From NCBI GenBank assembly GCA_963377175.1, contig CAUJNA010003831.1:1-64000 (forward strand): a stretch of 64,000 nt of DNA. Reading direction: 5' to 3'. Below, piece after piece: positions 11,000 to 22,718 of the stretch. Numbering within the stretch: position 1 is the first letter of the stretch; the number at the start of each line of letters is the position of its first letter. The notes under the pieces were generated by a model, which did no database searches, had not been told where the DNA came from, and saw only the letters and a list, made by a program, of their open reading frames with translations. The position numbers were made by a program, and so were the translations under genes. The stretch is from Effrenium voratum (Eukaryota; Sar; Dinophyceae; Suessiales; Symbiodiniaceae).

Positions 11000-13380
11000 C
11001 TGTCAGGGCAGACTGCTACGGATTCACGTTACCAGCTGGAGCTGCTGGAGCCGCATAGTTTGAGGCACCTCAGCAGCGCAGCAGTCTTCTACACTTGTGC
11101 ACTTGCATCGTTGCCAGGCTACTGTTGGCTGTTGCTGTTCTCGGCTGAGGCAATGCTGGGGCACAACGTTTCACCTCGTGCAGTGACAAAAGGGTGCAGT
11201 CGCAGGCACAGTTGTTTCGTTGCAGCGCGACTTTGCTTGACTGTTGAAGCTTGAGGGAGGTCAATGTTCACACTTTTGAACAGCAGGCTGCGGTGTTCAA
11301 GTCAAGCAGGGAATGCCTGCAACGGGTACAGGACCAGCAACAGTTGCCAGCGCTGGTCAACAGCTGTTTCACCGAGGCGTTCCGCCCTGTGCCAAAGTGC
11401 GCGGACGCAGTACCAACCAGTTTGAAGATGCGTGGAGGAAAGCGTGCTTGCCTTGCACTTGGATTTGCAAATGATTGGCGCGCAACGCAGCGCGACATCG
11501 CAAGTTGTCCTTCAGCCTCAATCCACGGTCTCACCTTTCCGGGTGATGTAAGAACCACGCCGGTGGAGTCATTGCACAGTTCCGAAAGAACCTGGGCCGA
11601 CGTACCATCCACATTAAGGAAAAAACCCGGTTGAATCGTGTATTGACCTGGATCCAAAGGGAAGGCAGCCCGCTTGCTGACACGAGGTCCTGCCTTAGCG
11701 GCCTTCGCATGGGAATTACCTTTCTGTATCGAAATGTTGCAATCTTTGCACAACGCCTTGATGGCTCCAGCCTTCTGAATGATTTCACTAGTCAAATCTG
11801 ACACTTGCAGAGGTGTGAAGGCACAGTCAATAAGACATTGTGCTAGCTTCGCTTGAACCTGACGCTTGTGCACCTCCAGGCAGTCCAGTCTCATGCAGAC
11901 GAAAAACCCCTCCATCGGAAAAACGCAGGAAGGCATCCCGTGGCACCAGGTGTCCATTGACCCTGACCTCATTGACAACGTGAGAACGGACCGTTGCGAA
12001 GGTGCTGATCAGTTGCTCAACAGTATCGTGTGGCATCCAGATGTACTGGATGAGAGATCCAGCCCAACCGAGGCTGAGGCACCCCACTGACGCCTGTCTG
12101 ACCAGTGCAGGAAGTGCGCGCTGCGGGGCTGAGGAAGCACTCTTATATAAGTCCTGATGCTTTCAAGCAATGCGATGCAAGACCGGACGACCAAGGCGAT
12201 TTCGTGCATGCTGAGGCGTGACTCCCCTTCTCGCAACAAGTCCAAGCTGGTGCATGTGTGCGTGCATGCTGTGCTCAGATCGGAACTTGGGATTAGCGAG
12301 CATGCGGAGAAGGGCTGGATGATGGCAAGGTATTTCCCTGCCATGCGGAAACCTGCAAGGCTTTGTTTGCGATTTTCCAACATGCCGTCGACATCGATCT
12401 GCGGATCAATGCGAACATAGTTGACAAAGTATGCGATGAGGGAGTGCATGCGTGCAATGCCAAAAGTCCTACCGTGCACTCCAAGGATACTGAGGATGTC
12501 GAGCAAGAAATTGCTCAGGGTCCCATGCGATGTATGCATGCCAAGCGGTCATCACGGTCCATGCGTCGTAGCCAACCATTGAGGAGGGATGCGAAATCCT
12601 GCATACATCGGGAAGGGGATGCATCAATGCGGGGCCACTGCTGCGGTGTGTCGTTGTCGTCAAAAGCATCAAAGCCAGCATCGGTGTCACTGACCAGGGA
12701 CATTATGCACAAAGAAGGAAAAAGTCCGCCGCTTGAATCTAAAAGGAAACTGCGGAAATGAGAAGGAGTTTCAGCTGCTGATCATGATGCGTGGCTCAGG
12801 CAGCTGAGGGCAGGGCCGGCTGCTGCCGCCTCGACTCATGTTCTGCCGTGAGCGCTGTAGGAAACGCCAAAGAACACACCTGGAAAGAGCATTCTTTTTT
12901 GGCAAGCGTGCAGAGTGCGTTTGCTAGCCGTTGTGCAAGTAGGCCGTCTGCGAGTTTGTTCGCAGTAAGGCGGCATGCAAGAAATCACTCGTCTGGAAAA
13001 TGGAAGGCAGTGTTTTCCAGTATGCTTCAAGTGCGACGAGTGCGGTGAAGACCATGCAGAATGCCACAATGCGCATGTAGAAGCGGATGCTTAGCAGCAC
13101 GAGGACCATGTCCTCAAGGACGATTTCCACGCCCAGGTAGCTGCGTGCGATGGTATCATGCATCGCCTCCAGGATGTCATGGCGCTCCATGAGAGATGTG
13201 ATGCCGAAGGTGGAGATGCGTGCTGATGGGCAGCTATGGGCAGGCTGTGTGACGCACGAGTGGTTGTGAGACACGAAGGTACTAACACAGTGAGGGCCTG
13301 ACCTGTTGCTGGGGTGGCCGTGTGTAGTACCTACGAGTGCCGTGCCGTCTGCATCTTGGGCTTCAGACCGGCCTATCTCT
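11000..13380. other. Unresolved region; reverse-strand open frames
   Basis: Reverse frames at 11268-11978, 11827-12087, 12009-12539 and 12924-13388 are unusually long for this window. The first contains FFLNVDGTSAQVLSEL and the second contains VRVNGHLVPRDAFLRFSDG, which resembles short N-terminal modules seen before reverse transcriptases in dinoflagellate elements, but no catalytic domain follows. The last has a hydrophobic stretch (LVLLSIRFYMRIVAFCMVF). It may be a degraded reverse-strand retroelement. Support is weak. Confidence 0.25.
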
Positions 13381-13389
13381 GCATACAAC

Positions 13390-13925
13390 TGGTCAACTTG
13401 CGAGTTTGATGCATCTGCGGTGCAAGGAAAGGCTGTAGTGATGCATCAGCGGTGCAAAACCAACCTCGGGTTCAATGCAGGAAGCACTGAGCCTCAGACA
13501 TGCCCTCAAAGCATCTGCGGTGCAGTGAGCGGCCTGGATGCATCGGCGGTGCATGTAGGCATGGGATATGCATCGCGTGTAAGTCTCGGACGCTGCGGCA
13601 AACATGCCTAGTTTGAGTGCGTCGCGCACGAGGCCTGGCATCAAAGCAACTGCGGCGCAGTGATGCGCCTAGGTAATGCATCAGCGGTGCAAGACCATGA
13701 TACCGCCCAATGCGGCTATGGTCTGAGTGCATCGCGCACGAGGCCTGACATCAAGGCATCTGCGGTGCAATGATGGGCCTTGGAGACGCAACAGCGGTGC
13801 AAAACCATAAAACAGCAAACTGTGGCTGTGGAATGCGTGCGCCGCGCACGAGGTTTGGCATCAAAGCAACTGCGGTGCAGCGATGGGCCTAGGTAATGCA
13901 TCAGCGGTGCAAGTTCTCGCTCATG
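13390..13925. repeat. Tandem repeat, 111-bp period, with GCATCNGCGGTGCA motif
   Basis: Three clear units begin with GCGCACGAGG at about 13625, 13736 and 13847 (spacing 111). Each holds two copies of the core GCATC(A/T/G)GCGGTGCA-like motif. Upstream, from 13405, the same core recurs in degenerate units. The function is unknown; it abuts the 5' side of the retroelement at 14.2 kb and could be its leader array. Confidence 0.75.
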
Positions 13926-14171
13926 CCGTGACAGAGAGAGCGGCACGCACCGCCCTGGTACACCCTGCTGTCTCTTCTGAGGCCAAGAACAGGGGCGGGC
14001 TCCATGCAGTTCTCCACCTTGGATGTATCGGCCCGCACCTCAGTACCTAAGCACTTTCTTGGTACACATCGCTGCTTTGTCCGTTCCTTCAGCCCTTTCT
14101 TGCACAAGCCACCACCGCTCTCCGTGCCCGTTTCCCGGACATGCTTGCTGAGCATATATCCTGGGTCTCGG

Positions 14172-15278
14172 TTTTCAAGACATTGCCGATTTTGCATATG
14201 CGTACTCTGATATATCAGACCTGAACACACTGCTCAATGAGGTGCCTGCAGAGATTTGGTCCGCATTGGAAGTGGCAGACCACGCGCACTCCATTCCAGC
14301 CGCACGCATCAGGAAAGCATTCGAAATCGCCAGGGCCGCCTCATCACAGGAGACGCATGCCCAAAGCGACCATTGCATGGGCAGAACATTTGCCTCCTAA
14401 ACTGACCCTGGAAGTGGTGCAGGACCTGGTAGAAAAAAAATCCAAAAGAACTACCCAGGAGAGCTCCTGGGACCGGACAGCATGCCAAGCATCCGCCTGC
14501 TAAGCATGGTCTACGAGATGACCAAATCCAAGCACTTTAAATGGATACCATGGCAATTACGGCTCTCAGCACGCCAATACCAAGAAGCCGTAGAGGCGCG
14601 CTCCCACAAAGCCGCGCGCGCCGAGACGCAGCTTCTGGCACACGCTTTCTTCGATGATACCCCTGAAATCAGTGTGGAGGGCAAGGCACTCACCACCGGC
14701 GGGCTGCATCGCATTCAGCAAGTGTTTCGCAACGCACTCGCCCTTTGCCAAGCAGTGCGTCTGCTTAACGCCAAAGCACTAGACCAGCAAATCGCCAACA
14801 TGTGCTTGCTTCAGCCGGACCCGGCCCTCTCACTCCGCACAGTTACAATTTCAGAGCTTCTGCATGCCGATCGCCAAATTTGGGGCACCATCGTTGACCT
14901 ACTGCAACGCAAATGGTCCATGGACGATGCGTTCCATGAGCTCACGCACGGCCGCATGGAAATACACTCCCTGCTCATGCTTCGCCCGAGAACAAGCAGA
15001 CAGCCCCTAGCGGCGCCGCCCGCCAAGCGACCGACTAATCCAGCACGATCCGGCAACGCCCAGCTCCCAAGCCGCATAAGGCGGAACCACCCAGAAAAAA
15101 GGGTAAAGGAAAAGGAGAGGGGAAGACATGCGACAATTGGGCGGCAACGCACCAAGGCAAGCCAATCTGCCGCAGATTCCAACAAGGCCTCTACAAAACC
15201 CAATTCACACATATATGCGCCATAAAAGGCTGCCAGCAAGCGCACGGGGCTTCGCAACATCCTTCCAACCGCACCTGA
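14172..15278 (+). pseudogene. Gag-like protein with C-terminal zinc finger
   Basis: Three frames in turn give DLNTLLNEVPAEIWSALEVA, then WAEHLPPKLTLEVVQDLVEK, then NYPGELLGPDSMPSIRLLSM and HFKWIPWQLRLSARQYQEAV. The last frame runs to 15225. This domain order recurs in dinoflagellate retroelements (recalled pattern). In the next frame, bases 15129-15275 encode a cysteine/histidine cluster: CDNW, then CRRFQQGLYK, C, then C and QQAH (C-x8-17-C-x4-C-x3-H style), which suggests nucleic-acid binding. A stop at 15276 ends this frame, yet the methyltransferase frame continues in the same phase after it, so the stop was probably acquired. Confidence 0.7.
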
Positions 15279-16667
15279 AACAGTCCGGAGGCCGCTCCGG
15301 CCGCTCCTCCGGACAGTGCAATCCCACAGCCGGTAGCACTCGGCACTACCCACCCAAGTCGCACCGCAAGCCCGCCTGCAACGCATGCTTTATCGCCCGC
15401 GAACGAGGCGCTCCGGCCCTCAGTGTCTGCGCCAACACACCGTCCTGCAGCCAGGAATAGGACAGGCAACTCCGATGGCCCACCCAACATTGCACGCGCA
15501 GCTGAGGAGCGCATACTGCCCCACATCAAAGGAGGATTCCTCTTGGATGTTTTCGCAGGAATCCATGCACCCATTTCAGCAGCTGCCGACAAGCAAGGCC
15601 TCTCGCGTTTCGAGGCTTTTGACCTAGAGGCCAATTCAGAGCACGACATACTCGACGATGCATGCTTTGAACTGCTTATGCGCATCTCTTGGTCAGGCAT
15701 CGTCAGCCTGATTACACTAGCTCCGCCGTGCAAGGAGTACAGTAGACTGAAACTCCGCCCCGGAGGACCGAAGGCCTTACGCACTCCAACCTGCGTGCAC
15801 GGCGTGCCTGGCTTGTCTCCCGAAGAAGCATCGCGCGTTGCACAAAGCAGGGAAATCCGCAGGAGGAGCAGAGAACTCTTCAAAGCAGTTGCCACACAAG
15901 GAGGCGTGGCAGTCTTTGAGCAACCGCCCTCGAGCATGGCATGGCTCGAGCCGGAAAACTTTCAGTGCCTCAAAGCCTTCCACGGACACTTGGCATGGGT
16001 GGATGCATGCCAGCACGGCATGTCTTTTGCAAAATCTTGGTGTTTCGCTTCAAACAACCCATGCATCCAGCATGTAGCAGCGCGTTGCAATCACCCAAAA
16101 AAGCACGCTAGCATCGCAGGCGTGCGCAGCACCTCGAGCCAATTCCTCAGCGCATTGACCGCAGAATATCCCGCGACTCTGGCCGCAAGCCTTGTCACGC
16201 ATTGTGCATTCAAAGTTCGACGCGATCCGCTGGTACGCGAGCTTCAAAAACCCTGCATCCGTAGCCTGCGTCCCAACAGACTCAAAATCTGTGATGGAGC
16301 CGGCATGCATTCCACCGCAGACCATTCAGTACCCCAGCCCAGTCACCCGCTGGGAACGGTAGCGCACGCTTGGCTGCGGTGGGCAACAACACAAAATTTG
16401 ATTCCCAAAATTCTCGCCCACGTCAGCTCGGACACACCTGAGCCACCCTTGTCGGCCCAGGAGTCCGAAGAAGCAGCGCTGATTGCTTTCGCGGCAGTAA
16501 ACCTGCCCACCCCAACCAGTATGGCTCCCGACAACGGCCAGCCGTACCGGCTGTCACTGCTGCATGCACTGGCCTCCGCATCGGATGACCCGGACATCAA
16601 ACTCCTTCCACCCTCTTGGATACAGAAATCTCCAATGGGTGGGTCGTCCGCACAGAGATGTCCATAG
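15279..16667 (+). pseudogene. C5-cytosine-methyltransferase-like domain of the retroelement
   Basis: The ATG frame is 15423-16667, with a Pro/Ala-rich linker open from 15279. It shows motif I-like LLDVFAG (15540-15560), motif IV-like LAPPCKEYS with the catalytic-type Pro-Pro-Cys at 15723-15731, and motif VI-like FEQPPSSMAWL near 15915-15945, where the usual E-N is E-Q. The recognition part and motifs VIII-X were not clearly identified. Retrotransposon-carried DNA methyltransferases have been reported in dinoflagellates; whether this domain belongs to that group is inference. It sits between gag/zinc finger and RT, whereas classic DIRS elements carry an adenine-methylase-like domain after RT. 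It overlaps the RT frame by about 50 bases through a -1/+2 shift at about 16610. Confidence 0.65.
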
Positions 16668-18335
16668 AACAGGCTAGGCGGCACTGGAATAAAGGAATTG
16701 CAGCGGGCAAACTCAATGTGGTGCATGCAGAAGGGAAGGAACCACGCCTGGTCCTGGACAGCACAGTGTGCGGGGTGAACCCCAAGTGCAATATCCCAGA
16801 ACGCGTCAGCCTGCCAATGGCATCCGACGTGCGCCTCGCTTTCATGCCAGAAGACACGCATGCTTCTTTCACAGGCGCAAGTTTTGATTTTAAAGCCGCA
16901 CACAAGCAAATTCAGGTACATCCTAGCGAACATGGCTTGCTCCTGTTTCGCTTCGCAGACACTTTGTATAATTACCGGGTGTGCCACTTCGGAGCACGGT
17001 TCTCCGCATACTGGTGGCAACGCGCAGGAGCCTTCTTGCTGAGGCTGCTGCACGGCATCCTGTCAGCACACCCGCATAGAGCTTGGTTGTTTGTGGATGA
17101 CCTCTTGGCTGCACTGCACCGCCCAGATGCGCATCAGCAACTGGCACTCGTTGTCATATTCTTTGCAGCAATTAGTGCGCCCATTTCTTGGAAAAAGGTG
17201 CAATTCCAAAACTGCCTGACTTGGTGCGGATGGTCAATCAACTTCAGCCTGGAAACGATTGAGCTCACTCCACTCAAAACCCTGAAGCTGAAAGGAGCAG
17301 CTGTTCGCACTGCTCCGCTCCAAACGAATCAAAAGAAAGCTTTTGGAACAAGTCCTCGGGCTGCTCATCTGGGCCACCAGCCTAAGCCTGGAATTGAGGT
17401 CTTGGCTTGCGCCGTTATATGCAGATCTGCACTCGCCGCCAGGATGCATGATATCCGATATCCGTGCACGCACGCCTGTGGCCTGCATTTCTGTCGGCGC
17501 TAAACGCCAAAGCTGTACTAGCTTCGCCCGTGCACGGCATTTTTATGCCGCTTGGCTCCAGGGTCTTAGAGTATCAGCAATCATCAATACGCAGCTCCTC
17601 CGACTTGCCGCGCATCGTGCCCAGCCACAAGCCAGCGTGGGTGCGCATAGCCGACCCAGCTGCCGAGCACACGCGCTTGTCCGCGGCAAGCAAAGCTAAC
17701 ATTGAGTGGCTCCTTCAATGTTTTCAAGCCGATTTGGCACGCCCGCTGCGCAGCAAGCCAATCTTGGCATGCAAGGCAGCCGCAGATGCTTGTGCCGAGG
17801 GCACCACAGTCGGCATCGGTGTCTGGCTTATCTCCAGCCGCTCCGTCTCCTGGTTTGCAGAAACGTGGGACTTCCAAGAAGTCCAGCAGCAGTGGCCGTG
17901 CCTCACAAAGGAGGCTCAGCGCTACATAGCGTGCTTCGAAACCCTGGCCCAACTGGCGCTAATGCGCATCGCTTGGACAGCCGAGGGACAAGCAGTGCGC
18001 GGCTTATGCATGCCTTCCGGCACGGATAATACCGCATCAGAAGCCGGGGTGAACAAACTGTTCACCACAGCATGGCCCTTGCAGATCTTTGTGCAATTAG
18101 TCGCAGCATGGGCCTATAAGCACAAATGGTCAGTGCTAGCCTCGCATATCCCAGGCGAGCACAAGTGTGGGCCGATCAGCTCAGCCGCGGCAACACATCC
18201 GCGTTCGACAGCAAGCCGCAAGCTCGCTTTCGTTTTCGCCCGCATGATTTCTGGCCCCACCAATGCAGGCTATCACTGCATCCGCCCGACGCCCCGTGGC
18301 GGCCGGAGCATAGGAGTGCTTCGCAAACGCTCTGA
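16616..18335 (+). pseudogene. Reverse transcriptase and RNase H, frame-broken
   Basis: Frame 16616-17503 holds RT motifs: an RLVLDSTVCGVNPKCN block, motif A ASFDFKAAHKQIQVHP (about 16877-16924), a YNYRVCHFGARFSAYWW block, and motif C FVDD at 17090-17101. The thumb continues in another frame from about 17340 (LEQVLGLLIWATSLSLELRS). RNase H is in frame 17464-18354 from about 17530 (AAADACAEGTTVGIGVWLIS, ACFETLAQLAL, MPSGTDN). Its last block, WADQLSRG, is in a third frame at about 18160. At least four frameshifts inactivate it. The domain order RT then RNase H, with no integrase after it, resembles DIRS/Ngaro types. Confidence 0.85.
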
Positions 18336-18371
18336 AGAGGGGGTGATAGATTAGGCCGTTTGCTTGGAACC

Positions 18372-20036
18372 CTGAAGTGGGGGCATATGAGGAGGCTCCG
18401 CAGAGGGGTGCAGATACGGGGAAAGGACACGCGATGTCTTGCCCCCCGCACCAAAATCCTTTGAGCCTCAACTTCCAAGCAACGCCTTATAAAGAAAAAG
18501 AGCGTGCGCGCATGTTTGTCGGTCGCACCCTTTTATCCTGGACTGCATGTTCCCTTTCGGATGAAGCAGTGATCAAGATTCTATCGTTTAGGGTTTTATT
18601 TTCCCTTATGTTTTAATCTTGATCGAATCTTCGGACGCGTTGCCGTTTTCCGCTTCAAGCCACCTAAGGGACTTGCGTGAGGGTTACCCCTCACTTTTTT
18701 GCGCCCACCCTCCCACCCTGCCTGGGCCCAGCCGCAGCTGGTGCCCCAGAGGTACGGTGCATACCATGACCTGTCTGCAGAGGTCACAGAATTCAATTTA
18801 GCACCGTGAGCCGCATTTCGCGCCAGCGACGGCATGCAATATTTCCGCCAGGGCCCAGCCGCAGCTGCCGCCCAAAAGGCTCGGTGCACAACCAGCCCCG
18901 CATGCTGTATAGCTACTGCCAGGCCTCAGCCTGGCACCCATTGCACATAAGCCGGATGCACGCATTGCATCCAGCAGCTATATGACTGTTTCGACATGTC
19001 TCAACCTGGCACCGTGTGCCGCATTGCACACCAGCCGGATGCGTTCGATTGTTCTCACAGGTAACACACCTGGCGCCTGGTCGAACACGCATTGTTGACC
19101 ACGGGGGCATATGAGGAGGCTCCGCAGAGGGGTGCAGATACAGGGAAAGGACACGCGATGTCTTTCCCCCTGCACCTCTGAGCCTCAACTTCCAAGCTGG
19201 TGCCCGACCATAGCATTCATTGGCATGCATCCGCAAGCAGCACGACCTCTCACCGTGCACCTGCACCCCACTCTCAGCCCCCTCCAACACTGGACGCAGG
19301 GGCGAGAGTCGGCGTGCATCTTTTGCAGCACCAACTCCGTCCAAGGACTAGCAGCGCGCCGCACCTCGCAAGAAGCGCGCCTGTGTTAACACGTGGGGGC
19401 CTTGCAGTACCACGCCGGGCAGTGTTTTTTCCGTGGCCGGCGCCGGATGCATGTCCTCTGCGGGCCACCACCTCGCAGTCTGGTACCCGAACCAGCACCA
19501 GCCACTCTTGCAGAAGCCGCGCTTGTTCAGGCGACCGCATACCCGCCAAAGCTTAACATGCCTGGCGCTCCGGTCAAAACATCCGCTCCGCGTCAAAAGC
19601 ACCACTGTGGAAACCCAAGCCATTTCTCAGCGACTGGAAAGACCTTTTAGAGCAAGTGGGCACCTGCTCTGCCATGTATGTGATTGCGATCACATCCCAG
19701 TCGCCCGAAGCTGCTTACGAAGCATCGCTCAGACTTCACTCCATCCACACTGGCCCAGTACTTCCGCTGCATACGAGTGTTCCTGGCCTTTGCACGCGCA
19801 ATGGACCAGGGCCCAGCCGCAGCTGGCGCCCCAGAGATACTGTGCATTTGAGAAGGCTCCGCAGAGGGGTGCAGACCCGGGGAAAGGACACGCGCTGTCT
19901 TTCCCCCTGCACCCCCGAGCCTTAACTTCCAAGCAACGCCTTATAAAGAAAAAGAGCATGCGCACAGGTTTGTCGGTCGTGCTCTTTTTTCTTTTGCTGC
20001 ATGTTCCCTTCGGATTGAAGCAGTGATCAAGATTCT
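18372..20036 (+). repeat. Three copies of the retroelement 3'-flank sequence
   Basis: Copy A 18372-18590, copy B 19098-19200 (shorter) and copy C 19846-20036 share GAGGCTCCGCAGAGGGGTGC, GGGGAAAGGACACGCG and CTTTCCCCCTGCACC. A and C also share CAACGCCTTATAAAGAAAAA and GAAGCAGTGATCAAGATTCT. Between them GGGCCCAGCCGCAGCTG(G/C) recurs at about 18725, 18853 and 19809. It looks like multiplied or nested 3' untranslated sequence of the same element family. The spacer of about 640 bp between B and C shows no recognised gene. Confidence 0.75.
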
Positions 20037-20577
20037 AACAATGTGTGATCTGCCACTGCGACCGGGATGAGGCCAAAGGGGCGGTCCATGTGTCAGAGAC
20101 CGCCCACGATTGAAGTTGTGCAATGAGAATGCCAAGTTCGTAGCCAAAATGACGGGTGAATTGCGGGTTTTCAAGTCTAATCGGTTGCAATTGGCAAACA
20201 CGGACGTGTATAGACCTTGCGTTGCTCATTCTTTCCTTTGGCACTTCTGGTAACAAGACGCCTTTTGTTGTCAATTCCAACTTGAACATGGACCACATTT
20301 GGCCTTGGCTCAAACTTGGCGAGCTGTTGCAATTTGTGTTAGCCTTTGTCGGCAATTGCCACGTATGTTTCTTTGCAGCAGCCCTTTGTCTATATCAGGT
20401 CATTTCCGCAAGCCAGACAATGTTTTTTTGTGAATAACTTTGACATGCCCTTCGTTGGTCACCACGGCAGTGGAAACAGTCTCTATGCCAACTAGGCAAA
20501 TCTAACAGTCCAAGAAAAAATATGGCCAAATCAAAGGCGGGGTATCGAAGCAGTAGTTGTCGCGGCTTTCTTTGCAG

Positions 20578-22718
20578 ATGGTGTGCGCCTGTCAGGTTCC
20601 CAATGCAATTCTTTTCGGCACCGGTGAGTATACCACAGGGCTGACGCCGTCCGGGCAGGTGCAAGATGCCGAGTTGTTCGGCGCTGCGCATCTGTTTTTT
20701 TCAGGGTTCCGTTTGTTGGCTTTCTTCTAAGGATACCAAGGGAAATCCACATGTGGGAGGGACCCGATGTTGAAACGCACCCGAGTTGGTGTTTCGAGAC
20801 AGTGTATTTGCCCCTATCAACCTCTAGGTTTATCTTCAAGCGTGGGAATCTCATATGGGTGGTTCCCTTCAGGTCCTCATTTGAAGCCACTCTCAAAAAA
20901 ACATATTTCAATATGCGGCCGAGCACATGATTGCACATGCCAGGCAAAATCTGACAAGTCGCTGGGGGTAGTAGCTTGCTCAGATATCAAGTTGTTGGCA
21001 GACTGGATGTGAAGTTTTTTTTTGCTTAGAGAGTCGTTTTGTTTTGTCGTTGTCAAGGTAGCTCTGACCTTCTTTGACCTCAGGGAGAGGGGCAAGATCG
21101 GGTTGCGAGCTTGGATCGAATGCCTTTTGCCATGTAAAGAAGATGTGTGAGCCAGTGCACAAATCGCATGCTGAATGCCTGAGCCGTTTGAGGGAGCGCA
21201 TTGGCATGGTGGGAACCAATGCGGAGAAGGAGCCCAAGATCAACGAGCACTTCAGGCGCGCATCGGAGGCTAAATGTGGGGATCGCTTCCGAAATGCGAA
21301 CGTAGCATGATGTCCGGCAAAGTGTTCCCAACTAAGATTCATGCTCTGCCACTGTGCAGTTTTGTTACCGTGCTTTCTGTGTCCGCAACCGTTGCAGATA
21401 CTGAAGCACCAATTTATGAAATCATGTGACATTTGAGGGATTCATTTTGACAGATACGCATGACACTTCACACGCACACATCAGCGGCAAGTTTGGAAAT
21501 GAGTCTTGCTTCATATGTAGCGTCCCTGGTATATTCGGATCGGCCTCGAACGTGCACGTTTGCAAATTGCGGTGCGCGAGGCAAAACCTGACCTTTACCA
21601 ATATCGGCAGCAAGGAGTGCGGCCCCGAGTTTTCCAGACCGTTGATCCTTGATGGCCCCTGAGAGTCGCTAAGAAGTTGTTCTGATAGCTGAAAAGGCGG
21701 CAGGAATTTGGAATGAAGGGACATTTCCCAGCTTGACACAGTCCAGGTCTTTTCCGTGAACATTTTTTGTTTGTTTTCTATTTGTCACCCATCCCCACCG
21801 TTCCAGAATTTGATAGGATTGAATTGACGCCAAGTGGGTCTGCAGCTTTCTCTTTGCCGCTGGAAGGTTCGAGTTCTTTCCCAAAGCTGGCAAGAATCCC
21901 AAGGCGCGTGGATGTTTCGGTGTTGCAACAGTGTTTTTTCTACTGCCTTGCAAATCTTGCTTAGTCTGCGGTGAATCAGGCGCAACAACCATGTGTCATT
22001 GCATTATCCGGTGAGCGCGCCACTTCACGTCGGGATTGCCATGTTTTCTGCTGTGATGTCGGACCGCCGCTCATGGGCCGGATCGATGTGCAAGGCATAC
22101 CAAGATGCCATCAAGGCCTTCCAGCCGGGAGATCTGTGCACCGTGCGCTCCCGACCCGTTTCTTTTTCGTTGGCCCGCTGGCCCCGCCGGCGGCTTTTGA
22201 TCAATCCCTCGAAGTTTCTGACCGGAACTTTTACTTGGACCCTGCCCCAAACCGCGTGGATGCCGGAAATGTGACAGCACCGCTGGAATGGTCCAGACTG
22301 TCGTTCAAACTGTCAGCGCATGAGGATTTGGTTTGACGGGCATCCATTCCGAAGGTCTGGTGGATGGGAATGTGACATTTGGACCCTCTTGGGAACTTCA
22401 AAAGTGAGCATTCAAGCGGCTCAGTCTTGAAGGGGTTCCCAGAGTCCGATTTGTGACATCAGATGAGCAACGGTCCATTCGTCATCGTCTATCTTGGCAC
22501 AAGGCATACAGAGCGTCCCCTCTCCTGACATGACCTTTGTGATTCATGTCCAGAATTTGGTAGATCAGTGGCGCTTGTAGGGACACACCGACTCACGAGA
22601 TTAGCACACATGTACATAGGGCAGGGGCCAGTTAAATGAGACCAGCTCTGAAAAATGCCGTGTGTGGCTTCTGCTTAGCTGGTTTGGTGCCAGGTTCACG
22701 CCGGATGATACCCACTTT
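20578..22718 (+). CDS. Oxidoreductase exons 1-6: nucleotide-binding half
   Basis: Exon 1 has the first ATG directly after TTTGCAG, and encodes [20 protein letters not shown] with the glycine-rich G-x-G. Exon 2 (after AAG at 21057) gives [14 protein letters not shown]; exon 3 gives [20 protein letters not shown]; exon 4 [12 protein letters not shown]; exon 5 [17 protein letters not shown]; exon 6, only 25 bp, FTPDDTHF. Reading phases agree across the joins (for example ACC GT | G TTC at 22144/22694). About ten residues expected between EHF and FEFF are absent, so a micro-exon may be missed or exon 3 may end later. Donors: GT, GT, GC, GC, GC, GC. Confidence 0.85.

Larger units (their letters stand above)
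14170..18350 (+). mobile_element. Decayed DIRS-like/dinoflagellate retroelement with methyltransferase-like domain
   Basis: In order on the plus strand: a gag-like protein, a CCCH-type zinc finger, a C5-cytosine-methyltransferase-like domain, reverse transcriptase and RNase H. The coding path changes frame at about 14380, 14440 (A-run), 15110, 16610, 17330, 17510 and 18160 and has an in-frame TGA at 15276, so the copy is dead. No tyrosine recombinase, integrase or clear long terminal repeats were found, so placing it with DIRS elements rests only on the RT/RNase H style (FVDD box, RNase H after RT ending in W-A-D-x-L-S-R). A related RNase H remnant is at 2.5-3.2 kb. Confidence 0.85.

Noticed and set aside
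13390..13925. CRISPR-like array
   Set aside because: The units are tandem and similar over their whole length, with no unique spacers and no associated genes.
20301..20326. Spliced-leader-like CATTTGGCCTTGGCTCAAAC
   Set aside because: The match to the leader is interrupted and lacks the final AAG; weaker than the one at 8067.
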